A stretch of DNA of 64,000 nt from Rubrivivax sp. (lineage in GTDB: Bacteria > Pseudomonadota > Gammaproteobacteria > Burkholderiales > Burkholderiaceae_C), in NCBI GenBank assembly GCA_030653385.1, contig JAURZM010000026.1, forward strand, positions 124,001 through 188,000, read 5' to 3'. A model generated the notes under the pieces. It was not told the DNA's origin. It saw nothing but the letters and a program-made list of their open reading frames with translations, and did not search any database. Positions within the stretch are counted from its first letter, which is position 1. Each line of letters opens with the position of its first letter. This document shows positions 51,656 through 61,115 of the stretch, piece by piece. Made by a program: the position numbers and the translations under genes.

Positions 51656-52135
51656 TCAGGTCATGCGACGACGCGGCCGCCCCGGCTGCAGCCCGGCGGT
51701 TCTGCCCTGGACGTGACGGGCCGGGGCGGTCGGGCCGGCGCTTTCGTGGGCGAGCGTGTCGATGATGGGGCAGTCGGGTCGGTCGTCGCCATGACAGCAG
51801 TGCACGAGATGCTCGAGCGTCAACTTCATCGACTGCAGTTCCTTGAGCTTCTCGTCGAGCTCTACGATGTGCGCCTGCGCCAGTGCGCGAACCTGCCGGC
51901 TCGGCCGCTTGCGGTCTTGCCACAGGCCCAGCAGCTCGCGAATCTGCTGGACGGAGAAACCCAGGTCGCGCGACTGGCGCACGAATCGCAGTGTGCTGAC
52001 TTCCTTGGCGGTGTATTGCCGGTAGCCGGACTCCGTGCGAGCGGCCTCCGGGAAGAGGCCCACGCTCTCGTAGTGGCGGATCATCTTTGCCGACACGCCC
52101 GAGGCCTTTGCAGCCTGGCCGATGTTCATGTTCAT
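51656..52135 (-). CDS. cueR: CueR-like MerR-family metal regulator 2
   Basis: 159 aa from ATG 52135. [23 protein letters not shown]; metal loop CHGDDRPDC; Ser in RPSRQVR at the position of CueR Ser77, so a monovalent ion is sensed. Loop residue seven is Pro, which differs from regulator 1 (Thr). Coupled by overlap to copA2 (ATGA). Confidence 0.88.
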   Translation of the reverse strand: MNMNIGQAAKASGVSAKMIRHYESVGLFPEAARTESGYRQYTAKEVSTLRFVRQSRDLGFSVQQIRELLGLWQDRKRPSRQVRALAQAHIVELDEKLKELQSMKLTLEHLVHCCHGDDRPDCPIIDTLAHESAGPTAPARHVQGRTAGLQPGRPRRRMT

Positions 52136-54384
52136 CGTTGCTCTCCCCAAGCTGCCGAGGTTACAGGCTGCGGGTTTGGCGGCCGTTCCGATGGTCCGAC
52201 GGCAACACCCTGCCAGCGCCGCAAGGTCAGTGCATTCAGCACGACGCTGACGCTGCTGAACGCCATCGCGGCACCGGCGATGACCGGGTTCGGCAGGCCG
52301 AACGCCGCCAGCGGGATACCCAGCACGTTGTAGCCGAAGGCCCAGAACAAGCCCTGCTTGATCTTCGAGTAGGTGCGGCGCGACACGTCCAGCGAGTCGG
52401 CCACCAACCGTGGGTCGCCGCGCATCAGTGTGATGCCGGCGGCTTCGGTGGCCACGTCGGCGCCGCCTGCCATCGCGTACGAGACCGAGGCGGCGGCGAG
52501 CGCCGGTCCGTCGTTCAGACCATCACCGACAAAGGCCACCACCTCGCCGGCGTCGCGCAGTGCTTTGACGATGGCCGCCTTGTCACCGGGCAGCACTTCG
52601 GCGCGCACATCGTCGATGCCCAGTTCCTTCGCCACGGCTTCGGCCGCGCCGCGGTTGTCGCCGGTCAGCATCACGGTGCGGATGCCGAGTTGGTGCAGAC
52701 GCGACACCGCTTCCGCTGCGGCTGGCTTGACCGTGTCGCCAAAAGCCAGCAGACCCAGCAAAGTTGGCTGGCTGGTGCCGGACTGCACCAGCCACGACAC
52801 CGTCTTGCCTTGTTTTTCAAGGCGCTCGGCTTCGGCGTGCAGAAGGCCTTCATTCAGACCCAACTCGTGCAGCAGGCGTGTGCTGCCCAGGGCCAGCGTC
52901 TGGCCGCGCACCACGCCTTGCACACCGCGCCCCGGCAGGGCCTGGGCATCGTGCGCCTCGGGCACGGGCAGGCGCTCGGTTCGCACCTGGTTCATCACGG
53001 CCACCGCCAGAGGATGGCTGCTCGACTTCTGCAGCGCGGCGGCCAGGCGCAGCACGTCGTCCCGCGTCGAGACTTCCGCGGCCAGCACGGCAGCGAGCGA
53101 TGGCTTGCCCTCGGTGAGCGTGCCGGTCTTGTCGAACGCCACCACGGTGACCGCGTGCGCGACCTCCAGCGCTTCGGCATCCTTGATGAGGATGCCGTGG
53201 CGTGCCGCGACGCCGGTGCCGGCCATGATGGCCGTCGGCGTGGCCAGCCCCAGCGCACAAGGGCAGGCGATGACCAGCACGGCCACGGCGTTGATGAGCG
53301 CCTGCTCCCAGTCACCCGTGAAGCCGAACCAAGCCAGAAAGGCGGCCACCGCGATGAGCAAAACCACGGGCACGAACACCGCGCTCACGCGGTCGACGAT
53401 GCGCTGGATCGGCGCCTTCGCGGCCTGGGCGGATTCGACCATGCGGATGATGCGCGACAGCGTCGTCTCGGCACCGATGGCCGTGGTGCGGACCGTGAGC
53501 GCACCTTCTGCATTGATGGCGCCGCCGGTCACCTTGTCGCCGACGCCCTTGGCGACCGGCAGACTTTCGCCGGTGATGAGGGACTCATCGATGTGGCTGC
53601 GGCCTTCGATGATGTCGCCGTCGACCGCGACGCGGTCACCCGGGCGCACGATGACGAGGTCGCCGACCGTGACCTGCTCCACCGGCAGGTCCAACTCGAC
53701 ATCACCGCGGCGCACGCGTGCGGTGCTTGGCCGCAGCGCGTTCAGCGCCCGGATGGCGTCGGCCGTTTGGCGCTTGGCGCGCTGCTCGAGCCACTTGCCC
53801 AGCAGCACCAGCGTGATGACGGCCGCCGACGCTTCGAAGTACAGGTGCGGCATGCCGTGCTCGGCATGTTTGAACAGCAGGTAGACCGACAGCCCGTAGG
53901 CCGCCGAAGTGCCCAGTGCCACCAGCAGGTCCATGTTGCCGGTCTTGGCCAACATGGCCTTCCAGCCGGCGCGGTAGAAACGCCAGCCGAGCCAGAATTG
54001 CACAGGGGTTGCCAGCGCCAGTTGCAGCCAGCCGTTGAGCATCCAGTCCACGCCGACCAGCTGCAGCAGCATCGGCATGACCAGCGGCAAGGTCAACGCG
54101 CCGCTCAGCGCGACAGGCCAACAGGTCGGAAGACCCGGCGCCGATGGCGGCTTCACGTCCTGAAGCGCCATCGCGGCGTAGCCGGCCTTCTCGATGGCGG
54201 CCATCAGGTCAGCGACCGGCACTGTCGACAGCGCCCGGATGCTCACCTTCTCGGTCGCCAGGTTGACGCTGGCTTCCCGGACCCCGGGCACCGCCTTGAG
54301 TGCCTTTTCGACGCGCATGACGCAGGAGGCACAGGTCATGCCCGCGACCTGCAATGGGATGTCGGACAGGGCGGCGGTGTTCAT
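52132..54384 (-). CDS. copA: Cu(I)/monovalent metal P1B-type ATPase (cluster 2)
   Basis: 750 aa. One N-terminal HMA ([15 protein letters not shown]), then the P1B-1 core: CPC ([12 protein letters not shown]), [18 protein letters not shown] and [10 protein letters not shown], with YN and SS motifs in the last helices. It exports Cu(I) to the periplasm, where the multicopper oxidase and cupredoxin act. It differs from the cluster 1 pump by having one HMA domain instead of two. Confidence 0.96.
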   Translation of the reverse strand: MNTAALSDIPLQVAGMTCASCVMRVEKALKAVPGVREASVNLATEKVSIRALSTVPVADLMAAIEKAGYAAMALQDVKPPSAPGLPTCWPVALSGALTLPLVMPMLLQLVGVDWMLNGWLQLALATPVQFWLGWRFYRAGWKAMLAKTGNMDLLVALGTSAAYGLSVYLLFKHAEHGMPHLYFEASAAVITLVLLGKWLEQRAKRQTADAIRALNALRPSTARVRRGDVELDLPVEQVTVGDLVIVRPGDRVAVDGDIIEGRSHIDESLITGESLPVAKGVGDKVTGGAINAEGALTVRTTAIGAETTLSRIIRMVESAQAAKAPIQRIVDRVSAVFVPVVLLIAVAAFLAWFGFTGDWEQALINAVAVLVIACPCALGLATPTAIMAGTGVAARHGILIKDAEALEVAHAVTVVAFDKTGTLTEGKPSLAAVLAAEVSTRDDVLRLAAALQKSSSHPLAVAVMNQVRTERLPVPEAHDAQALPGRGVQGVVRGQTLALGSTRLLHELGLNEGLLHAEAERLEKQGKTVSWLVQSGTSQPTLLGLLAFGDTVKPAAAEAVSRLHQLGIRTVMLTGDNRGAAEAVAKELGIDDVRAEVLPGDKAAIVKALRDAGEVVAFVGDGLNDGPALAAASVSYAMAGGADVATEAAGITLMRGDPRLVADSLDVSRRTYSKIKQGLFWAFGYNVLGIPLAAFGLPNPVIAGAAMAFSSVSVVLNALTLRRWQGVAVGPSERPPNPQPVTSAAWGEQR

Positions 54385-54426
54385 GGTTGGCTTGGAGAAA
54401 GTGGTTCGATCCTGTGCATCGTCAAG

Positions 54427-54448
54427 GTTCTAACGATTGCAAGGTCAA
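54427..54448 (-). promoter_or_regulatory. CueR-type promoter of copA-cueR (cluster 2)
   Basis: Minus strand: -35 TTGACC (54443-54448) and spacer dyad region CTTGCAATCGTTAGAAC (54427-54443). It shares the GTTAGAA half with the cluster 1 copA promoter. Confidence 0.6.
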
Positions 54449-54499
54449 CAGCAACCACCGATTCGGCATGCTGGCATTGTGGACTCCCAGCACTGCCGC

Positions 54500-54520
54500 T
54501 TGACCTTCCAACAGTGGGAG
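54500..54520 (+). promoter_or_regulatory. CueR-type promoter of the divergent chaperone gene
   Basis: -35 TTGACC (54500-54505) and dyad CTTCCAACAGTGGGAG (54505-54520), about 40 bases ahead of the HMA protein. Confidence 0.6.
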
Positions 54521-54560
54521 AGTGGAGAGTCCACACATCAACCACCCCTTGGAACCCACC

Positions 54561-54821
54561 ATGATTGCCTTCGAAGTCAATGACATGACCTGCGGCCACT
54601 GCGTCGGCACCATCACCAAGGCGCTGAAAGCCACCGACAAGGACGCCAAGGTGCAGATCGACCTGGCCACGCACCGCGTCCAGGTGGAGCCTGTCTCGGC
54701 CGACGCCGAGGAGCTGGCCGAAGCCATCAAGGACGCGGGCTACACGCCGGTACCGGTCGAGGCGCTGGCCGGTGAAGCCGCCGCGCCGAATCGTGGGCCC
54801 TGCTGCGGCAGTTGCCATTGA
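54561..54821 (+). CDS. HMA-domain metal chaperone with Cys-rich tail
   Basis: 86 aa. HMA domain with MTCGHCVGTITKAL; the tail GPCCGSCH adds three Cys and a His beyond the usual CopZ length. Divergent from copA2 and under its own MerR-type promoter. It likely carries Cu(I); the Cys tail may widen metal storage. Confidence 0.85.
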   Translation: MIAFEVNDMTCGHCVGTITKALKATDKDAKVQIDLATHRVQVEPVSADAEELAEAIKDAGYTPVPVEALAGEAAAPNRGPCCGSCH

Positions 54822-54920
54822 TGGCAATGGCGCCAACTTGATGCGCGTCAACCACCTGACCAGCCATGCGCATAGCATCGTTGCCATGGAGCAGACCAAC
54901 TTCCGCTTCACCGACGACCG

Positions 54921-55373
54921 ATGAACTTTCGACCCAGCCGCCATGAGACACGGCGCATCGCCTCGGCGATGCTGTTCGTTTGGCTGTTCGCGGTGGTCGC
55001 GAGCTGGGCCAACGCGTGTGTCCTCGATCCCTTGGGTTCAGCGAAGAGTTCGCGTCTGCACCATGAGCGCAACGGCCCACAGGCGCAGCGGGAATCGGCT
55101 CAGGAAGGTGCCGCCGGCACCCGCGGTGAGCACCCAGGCGATGCGGCGCTTCAAGCCTGCGCGAGCTTCTGCGACACAGGGCAAAACATCGTCGCCAAGG
55201 CTCAACCAGGCAAGAGCGATGGCATTGCCGAGCAGGTGGCACTGGTGGCCGTGGTTTTTGCCGGCTGGCCGGCCTTCACGCCACGAAGGGCGGACGCGCA
55301 CTGGCGTCCCATCGCCGCGCCGCCGCCACCGCGGCTGCCGGTGTTCATCGCCTTCCTTCGGCTGACCATTTAG
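54921..55373 (+). CDS. Secreted/membrane Cys-containing protein, copper-linked
   Basis: 150 aa. Signal or membrane segment (SAMLFVWLFAVVASWANAC), Cys in LQACASFCDTG, and a Pro-rich end (PIAAPPPPRLPVFIAFLRL). Not recognised, but of the same style as the first gene of the block at 46255. Follows the chaperone gene. Confidence 0.55.
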   Translation: MNFRPSRHETRRIASAMLFVWLFAVVASWANACVLDPLGSAKSSRLHHERNGPQAQRESAQEGAAGTRGEHPGDAALQACASFCDTGQNIVAKAQPGKSDGIAEQVALVAVVFAGWPAFTPRRADAHWRPIAAPPPPRLPVFIAFLRLTI

Positions 55374-55518
55374 CCCTCAGCCGGGCTGGTGCGGGCGCGG
55401 ACTGGCTTCGCGCGCTGGCCGGCTCGCGCGTTTGCGCCTCCTTCGGCGCTGCTGAAGTGCAGGTGCCCCTGCCGTCCTTCGACGGTGACCCATCCCTCGT
55501 TCCTACTGGAGTTTCATC

Positions 55519-55998
55519 ATGGCAATTCTTCGTTCCATTGCAATGGCCGGCGCGCTGGCGTTCACCCTCGCCGCCTGCGCCCAGACCCCGCCCGCAACAG
55601 TTGGCCAGGACCATTCAGCCCACCATCCCGCTGGCACGGCTTCGGCCGCGGCGGCTCCTGCCGACCGCATGGCAAAGATGGACTCGCACATGAAGTTGAT
55701 GCACGAGATGCACGAGAAGATGTCCCGCGCGCGCACCGCCGATGAGCGCAACGCGCTGATGGCCGAGCACATGAAGCTGATGCGGGAAGGCATGGGCATG
55801 ATGGGCGGCATGGGCTCGGGGCCGATGGCCGGCAAGGGTGGCATGGGCGGCATGCGCGCCATGGGCCCGACGGGTGCCGCCAGCGCACCCATGGACATGG
55901 CCACGCGCCATCAGATGATGGAGAAGCGCATGGACATGATGCAGTCCATGATGCAGATGATGATGGACCGCATGGGCGGTCCTGCTGCCAAGCCCTGA
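55519..55998 (+). CDS. Met/His-rich lipoprotein, probable copper binder
   Basis: 159 aa. Lipobox LAAC; about one residue in five is Met, in clusters such as MGMMGGMGSGPM and MDMMQSMMQMMMDRM, plus HSAHHP. Met-rich surfaces bind Cu(I)/Ag(I) in PcoE, SilE and CopC-like proteins. Probably a periplasmic metal sponge. Confidence 0.7.
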   Translation: MAILRSIAMAGALAFTLAACAQTPPATVGQDHSAHHPAGTASAAAAPADRMAKMDSHMKLMHEMHEKMSRARTADERNALMAEHMKLMREGMGMMGGMGSGPMAGKGGMGGMRAMGPTGAASAPMDMATRHQMMEKRMDMMQSMMQMMMDRMGGPAAKP

Positions 55999-56128
55999 GT
56001 GCTGGCCGTCATGGTGAGCGGGCACGCTGTGGTCCTGAGCTAGGGGGCGGCAGCGGTGCTGGCCATCGGGGCTGACCTGGCCCCGAGCTGGCGCCGGAAC
56101 CGTTCGCGGGCAGGCGGCTGAACCTGGC

Positions 56129-56650
56129 CTATCGCCCCGCCTTCGCCACTTCCTCCGCCACGAGGGCGGCAAGTTGGTCCGGGCCGAAGCTGGGCAGGCT
56201 GCGGCCGTTGACGAAGAAGGTGGGTGTCCTGCTGACCTGCAACGCGGTCAGGTCTTCGACATCCTGGGCCAGCAGCGCCTGCATTTCAGGTCGGGCCATG
56301 TCTTGCCGGGCCCGCTCGATGTCCAGGCCGGCCGCCTTCGCGATGTGAAAGGTGAGGTCTGGGTTGGGCCGGCCGTGGTCGGCCCAAGTCGCTTGGGTCT
56401 GCAGCACGGCTTCCAGCACCGACTGGTACTTGCCCTGGCGCTTGGCCGCTTCGAGCAGCTTCACCACCTGGTCGGAGCCCTGATGGAATGGCGCGTGGCG
56501 AATGACGAGCCGGACCTCATCGGGGTACTTGGCCATCAAGTTCTTGACGATCGGGTAGAACGCGCGGCAGGTCTCGCAAGCCGGGTCGAAAAACTCGACG
56601 ATCGTGACCGGTGCACTTTGCGGGCCAAGTACCGGCGAGTGCCGATAGCC
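56129..56650 (-). pseudogene. DsbA-like thioredoxin-fold protein, 5'-truncated
   Basis: Open from about 56650 to 56129: SPVLGPQSAPVTIVEFFDPA, active site CETC, then AFYPIVKNLMAKYPDEVRLV and a cis-Pro segment TPTFFVNGRSLP. An in-frame stop lies upstream without a plausible start or signal peptide; the first usable start is a TTG at 56539, after the active site. So the 5' end was lost. The stretch 56651-56877 has no recognisable gene. Confidence 0.65.
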
Positions 56651-56877
56651 AGAGCCATCCGGTGCTCGACCGGACGGGTGTTGAGTACACCGAAGTCATC
56701 GGCAATGCCCTTTATCTGGATGCAGGTGTCCTCGCCGCGTCATTCAGGCCCGGGCGCCGCGAGCCTGGGCCTGGCGGTACCGCAACTGCAGCCGCAGCGA
56801 GCCTCGGGAAAGCGGCGCTGCGCGTTCGCGAAAGAAGGACGAGTCAAGGATCGCGACAGGACTTCTCTGTGGCCCAA

Positions 56878-56912
56878 GAAAAAAGGCCCGACACCTTGTT
56901 CAGGCGCCGGGC
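56878..56912 (-). terminator. Intrinsic terminator of hppA
   Basis: Minus strand: GCCCGGCGCC and GTGTCGGGC form an imperfect stem, followed by a U run (A run at 56878-56884 on the plus strand). Confidence 0.65.
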
Positions 56913-56932
56913 TTCGCGCAGCTTGAAGTCGA

Positions 56933-59161
56933 TTACTGCGATGCAGCCGATGCAGGGGCTGCAGCAGCCTCGGCTGCCACGGGTGTGGCGGGTGCCGTGG
57001 CCAGCGGTGCAGCTGGCGCAAGCGCAGGCAGGGCCGGCGTGGCCGCCGGCGCGCCGTGCGCAGGCGCCTGGGTGGCGGCGGTCATCGGCAAGAGCGGCAC
57101 GATCAGCAGCGCCACGATGTTGATGATCTTGATCAGCGGGTTCACGGCTGGGCCAGCGGTGTCCTTGTAGGGGTCGCCCACGGTGTCGCCGGTGACCGCC
57201 GACTTGTGCGCTTCGCCGCCCTTTTTGTGCAGCACGCCGTTGCTGTCGGTGAAGCCTTCTTCGATCAGCTTCTTGGCGTTGTCCCAGGCGCCGCCGCCCG
57301 TGCACATGCTGATGGCCACGAAGAGCCCGGTCACGATGGTGCCCATCAACAGGCCACCCAGCGCCGCCGGCCCCAGCAGCATGCCCACCAGCACCGGTGC
57401 CACCACCGGCAAGAGGCTGGGCACGATCATTTCCTTGATGGCCGCGGTGGTCAGCATGTCGACTGCCGCGCTGTAGTCGGGCTTGCGCTTGCCGGCCATG
57501 ATGGCGCCGTCGGCAAACTGCTTGCGCACTTCCACCACCACCGCACCTGCTGCGCGGCCCACGGCTTCCATGGCCATGGCGCCGAACAGGAACGGGATCA
57601 GGCCACCGATGAACAGGCCCACGATCACTTCGTGGTTGCTCAGGTCAAAGGTCACCAGCATGCCGCGTGCCGACAGCGCGTGGGTGTAGTCGGCAAACAG
57701 CACCAGCGCAGCCAGGCCGGCAGAGCCGATGGCGTAGCCCTTGGTCACGGCCTTGGTGGTGTTGCCCACGGCGTCCAGCGGGTCGGTGATGTCGCGCACG
57801 CTGCTGGGCAGTTCGGCCATCTCGGCAATGCCACCGGCGTTGTCGGTGATGGGGCCGTAGGCGTCCAGCGCCACCACGATGCCGGCCATGCTGAGCATGG
57901 CCGTGGCAGCCACGGCAATGCCGTACAGGCCACCCAGCGCGTAGGCGGCGTAGATGGCGGCACAGATCAGCAGCACCGGGTAGGCGGTGGACCTCATGCT
58001 CACACCCAGCCCGGCAATGATGTTGGTGCCGTGGCCGGTGGTGCTGGCTTGTGCGATGTGCTTGACCGGGCTGTATTGCGTGCCGGTGTAGAACTCGGTG
58101 ATCCACACCAGCGCGGCGGTCAGCGCCAGGCCCACGAAACAGGCGCCCCACAGTGCCATGGCGCTGGTGGTCTGGCCGCCGGCCAGCGTGATGGGCTCGG
58201 GGAAAACCGCCACCGTCACGAAGTAGAAGGCCACTAGGCTCAAGGCACCGGCCACTGCCAGGCCGCGGTACAGCGCCGGCATGACGTTGATCATGCCCGG
58301 GCTGGCCTTGACGAAGTAACAGCCGATGATCGAAGCGATGATCGACACGCCGCCCAGCACCAGCGGGTAGATGACCCCGGCCATCGGCGCGCTGGTCAGC
58401 ATGATGGCGCCCAGCGCCATGGAGGCGATCAGCGTCACCGCATAGGTTTCGAACAGGTCGGCGGCCATGCCGGCGCAGTCGCCGACGTTGTCACCCACGT
58501 TGTCGGCAATCACGGCCGGGTTGCGCGGGTCGTCTTCGGGGATGCCGGCTTCGACCTTGCCCACCAGGTCAGCGCCGACGTCGGCGCCCTTGGTGAAGAT
58601 GCCGCCGCCCAGGCGCGCGAAGATCGAGATCAGCGACGAGCCAAAGGCCAGACCGAGCATGGGCCTGAGCATTTGCGACAGCGTCGTGTCGCCCTCGGGC
58701 ATCACTGCGCCGGTGGTCCACCAGAAAAACAGCACAACACCGATGAGCCCCAGGCCCACCACCAGCATGCCGGTGATGGCGCCGCCCTTGAACGCCACGT
58801 CCAGCGCCGGGCCGATGCCACGCGTGGCGGCCTGCGCCGTGCGCACGTTGGCACGCACCGAGATGTTCATGCCGATGAAACCGCAGGCGCCCGAGAGCAC
58901 GGCACCCAGCACGAAGCCGATGGCGGTTTTGCTGTCCAGGAACACGAAGATCAGCACGGCCAGGATCACGCCGACGATGGCGATGGTGCGGTACTGGCGC
59001 GCCAGGTAGGCTGCGGCGCCTTGTTGGATGGCGCCTGAGATTTCTTGCATGCGTGCGTTGCCGGCATCCTGCGCCAGGATCCAGCTTCGTTGCACGAAGC
59101 CATAGATGACGGCGGCCAGGCCGCACGCCAGCGCTAGATAAAGCGCCATGGTGGTGGACAT
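56933..59161 (-). CDS. hppA: Membrane proton-translocating pyrophosphatase
   Basis: 742 aa, about sixteen membrane helices. Catalytic loops: [30 protein letters not shown] and [18 protein letters not shown]. Lys in GNTTKA marks the K+-independent, H+-pumping class. It couples PPi hydrolysis to proton export. Unusual feature: an Ala/Pro-rich tail of about 45 residues after the last helix. Divergent from the soluble pyrophosphatase gene. Confidence 0.97.
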   Translation of the reverse strand: MSTTMALYLALACGLAAVIYGFVQRSWILAQDAGNARMQEISGAIQQGAAAYLARQYRTIAIVGVILAVLIFVFLDSKTAIGFVLGAVLSGACGFIGMNISVRANVRTAQAATRGIGPALDVAFKGGAITGMLVVGLGLIGVVLFFWWTTGAVMPEGDTTLSQMLRPMLGLAFGSSLISIFARLGGGIFTKGADVGADLVGKVEAGIPEDDPRNPAVIADNVGDNVGDCAGMAADLFETYAVTLIASMALGAIMLTSAPMAGVIYPLVLGGVSIIASIIGCYFVKASPGMINVMPALYRGLAVAGALSLVAFYFVTVAVFPEPITLAGGQTTSAMALWGACFVGLALTAALVWITEFYTGTQYSPVKHIAQASTTGHGTNIIAGLGVSMRSTAYPVLLICAAIYAAYALGGLYGIAVAATAMLSMAGIVVALDAYGPITDNAGGIAEMAELPSSVRDITDPLDAVGNTTKAVTKGYAIGSAGLAALVLFADYTHALSARGMLVTFDLSNHEVIVGLFIGGLIPFLFGAMAMEAVGRAAGAVVVEVRKQFADGAIMAGKRKPDYSAAVDMLTTAAIKEMIVPSLLPVVAPVLVGMLLGPAALGGLLMGTIVTGLFVAISMCTGGGAWDNAKKLIEEGFTDSNGVLHKKGGEAHKSAVTGDTVGDPYKDTAGPAVNPLIKIINIVALLIVPLLPMTAATQAPAHGAPAATPALPALAPAAPLATAPATPVAAEAAAAPASAASQ

Positions 59162-59364
59162 GAAAGGAGCTCCTTCCTCGTTCGGGTCTTTTGGTTGATT
59201 TCGAGCGCCCAGTCCAAGCCGGACCGGGTGCCAGTCACTGCGCGGGCGATGCTACGCGGATGGCCTGACGGCCCGGCATGGGGTTTGCCTGCGGTTGCTG
59301 CGCCGCGTCAGGGCTGGGCAAGCTGGCCCTCTAGAATCTGGTGCAAACCCATTCAGAGCATCCC

Positions 59365-59904
59365 ATGAGCCTTCACAACGTGACCCCGGGCGCCAAGGCG
59401 CCGGACGAGTTCAACGTCATCATCGAGATTCCGATGAACGCCGACCCGATCAAGTACGAGGTCGACCACGACACCGGTGCCTTGTTTGTCGACCGATTCA
59501 TGAGCACGGCCATGCACTACCCGTGCAACTACGGTTACATCCCCAACACGCTGGCCGACGACGGGGACCCGGTGGACGTGCTCGTCATCACGCCAGTTCC
59601 GCTGATTCCGGGCGTGGTGGTCACCTGCCGTCCGCTGGGCGTGCTGAAGATGGACGACGAAGCCGGGGGCGACAACAAGCTGCTGGCGGTGCCGATCGAC
59701 AGGATCCTGTCGATCTACAGCCAGTGGCAGAAGCCTGAAGACCTGAACCCGCTGCGCCTGAAGACGATCCAGCACTTCTTCGAACACTACAAAGACCTGG
59801 AAGTGGGCAAGTGGGTCAAGGTGCTCGGCTGGGAAGGCGCTGACTCGGCACGTGCCGAGGTGGTGGCCGGCATGGCCAACTTCGAGAAGTCTCACCCGGG
59901 CTGA
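59365..59904 (+). CDS. ppa: Soluble inorganic pyrophosphatase, family I
   Basis: 179 aa from ATG 59365. [20 protein letters not shown] carries the conserved Tyr and Mg-binding Asp residues. It hydrolyses PPi in the cytoplasm. Head-to-head with hppA, 203 bases apart, so the cell holds two ways to dispose of PPi. Confidence 0.97.
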   Translation: MSLHNVTPGAKAPDEFNVIIEIPMNADPIKYEVDHDTGALFVDRFMSTAMHYPCNYGYIPNTLADDGDPVDVLVITPVPLIPGVVVTCRPLGVLKMDDEAGGDNKLLAVPIDRILSIYSQWQKPEDLNPLRLKTIQHFFEHYKDLEVGKWVKVLGWEGADSARAEVVAGMANFEKSHPG

Positions 59905-59924
59905 TGGCCCGGCGGCCGGTGCGC

Positions 59925-61100
59925 TCAGCCGGCCTTGAAGGGATTGCGTTCGCGCAATTCGTCCACGTACTGACCGATGCCTTGGCCCTCGGCGGCCAGG
60001 AAGTCAGCCACGGCGGATGCAAAACGCGGGTCACGCAGCCAGTGGGCTGAAGCTGTTTTCACCGGCAGCAGCCCACGCGCCATCTTGTGTTCGCCTTGTG
60101 CGCCGCCTTCGAAGCGCAGGTAGCCATTGGCCAGGCACCAGGACAGCGGCTGGTAGTAGCAGGCTTCGAAGTGCAGGCAGGGCAGGGGCGTGATGCAGCC
60201 CCAGTACCGGCCCCAGGCCACGCGACGCTGCGGGTCGATGGCAATCAGCGACGTGGCCACGGGCTCGTCGTTCACGTGCGCCACGAACATCAGCCAGTGC
60301 GTGGGCAGGGTGCTGGCCATGCGGGTGAAAAAGTCGCGCGTCAGATAGGGGGTGCTGTGGTGCGCCTGGTAGGTGAGCGTGTAACAGTGGTGGAAGAAGT
60401 CCCACTCGCGCTGGCCGATGTCGGCACCTTCGTGCGCCGTGAAGTGCACACCCTGGTCGGCAACCTTGCGGCGTTCCTGCTGGATTTTCTTGCGCTTGTC
60501 GCGTTGCAGGCGGGCCAGCAGTGTGCCGAAGTCGGCCATGGGGTCCTGTGCATCCTGGGTCCAGTGGAACTGCACACCTTCGCGCATCATCCAGCCGGCC
60601 GCTTGCAGCGCTTGGGCGTCAACGGGGTCGAGGAAGAGCGCGTGGGCGGATGACAGCTTGTCGGCTTCGAGCAAGCTGTGCAAAACGTCGATCAGACGTT
60701 GACGTGCAGCATCCGAGCGTGCCAGCAGCCGCGATCCGGGCACGGGCGTGAAGGGCACGGCGGCCAGCAGCTTGGGGTAGTAGCGCAGGCCGTACCGGCG
60801 GTAGGCGTCGGCCCATGCCCAGTCGAAGACGTACTCGCCGTAGGAGTGGCTCTTCAGGTAGCTGGCACAAGCCGCCTGCAGCACACCGCCCGCGTGCACC
60901 GTCACGAAGCGCGGTGCCCAGCCGGTGCTGGGCACCGCGCTGCCCGATGCATGCAGCGCCAGCAGGTATTCATGGCGCATGAAGGGCGTGGGCTCGGCTT
61001 GTGTGGCCAGCAGCCCGTTCCACGCCTGCGGGTCCAGCTCGGCGGGGTCCTCATGCACCCCGATGACATAATCGACCGCAGTCAATTCCTGGTGCGTCAT
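59925..61100 (-). CDS. FemAB/GNAT-like protein (DUF482 family)
   Basis: 391 aa from ATG 61100. Resembles the peptidogalycan-biosynthesis-like acyltransferase family: KSHSYGEYVFDWAWADAYRR, RKKIQQERRKV and HFEACYYQPLSWCLANGYLR. Function unproven. Only 15 bases separate its start from that of nadE on the other strand. Confidence 0.85.
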   Translation of the reverse strand: MTHQELTAVDYVIGVHEDPAELDPQAWNGLLATQAEPTPFMRHEYLLALHASGSAVPSTGWAPRFVTVHAGGVLQAACASYLKSHSYGEYVFDWAWADAYRRYGLRYYPKLLAAVPFTPVPGSRLLARSDAARQRLIDVLHSLLEADKLSSAHALFLDPVDAQALQAAGWMMREGVQFHWTQDAQDPMADFGTLLARLQRDKRKKIQQERRKVADQGVHFTAHEGADIGQREWDFFHHCYTLTYQAHHSTPYLTRDFFTRMASTLPTHWLMFVAHVNDEPVATSLIAIDPQRRVAWGRYWGCITPLPCLHFEACYYQPLSWCLANGYLRFEGGAQGEHKMARGLLPVKTASAHWLRDPRFASAVADFLAAEGQGIGQYVDELRERNPFKAG

Positions 61101-61115
61101 TCGCAATCCGACTCA

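Noticed and set aside
52087..54564. 825-codon plus-strand frame opposite copA2
   Set aside because: Antisense shadow; it would also cover the divergent promoter region, and carries no recognisable domain.
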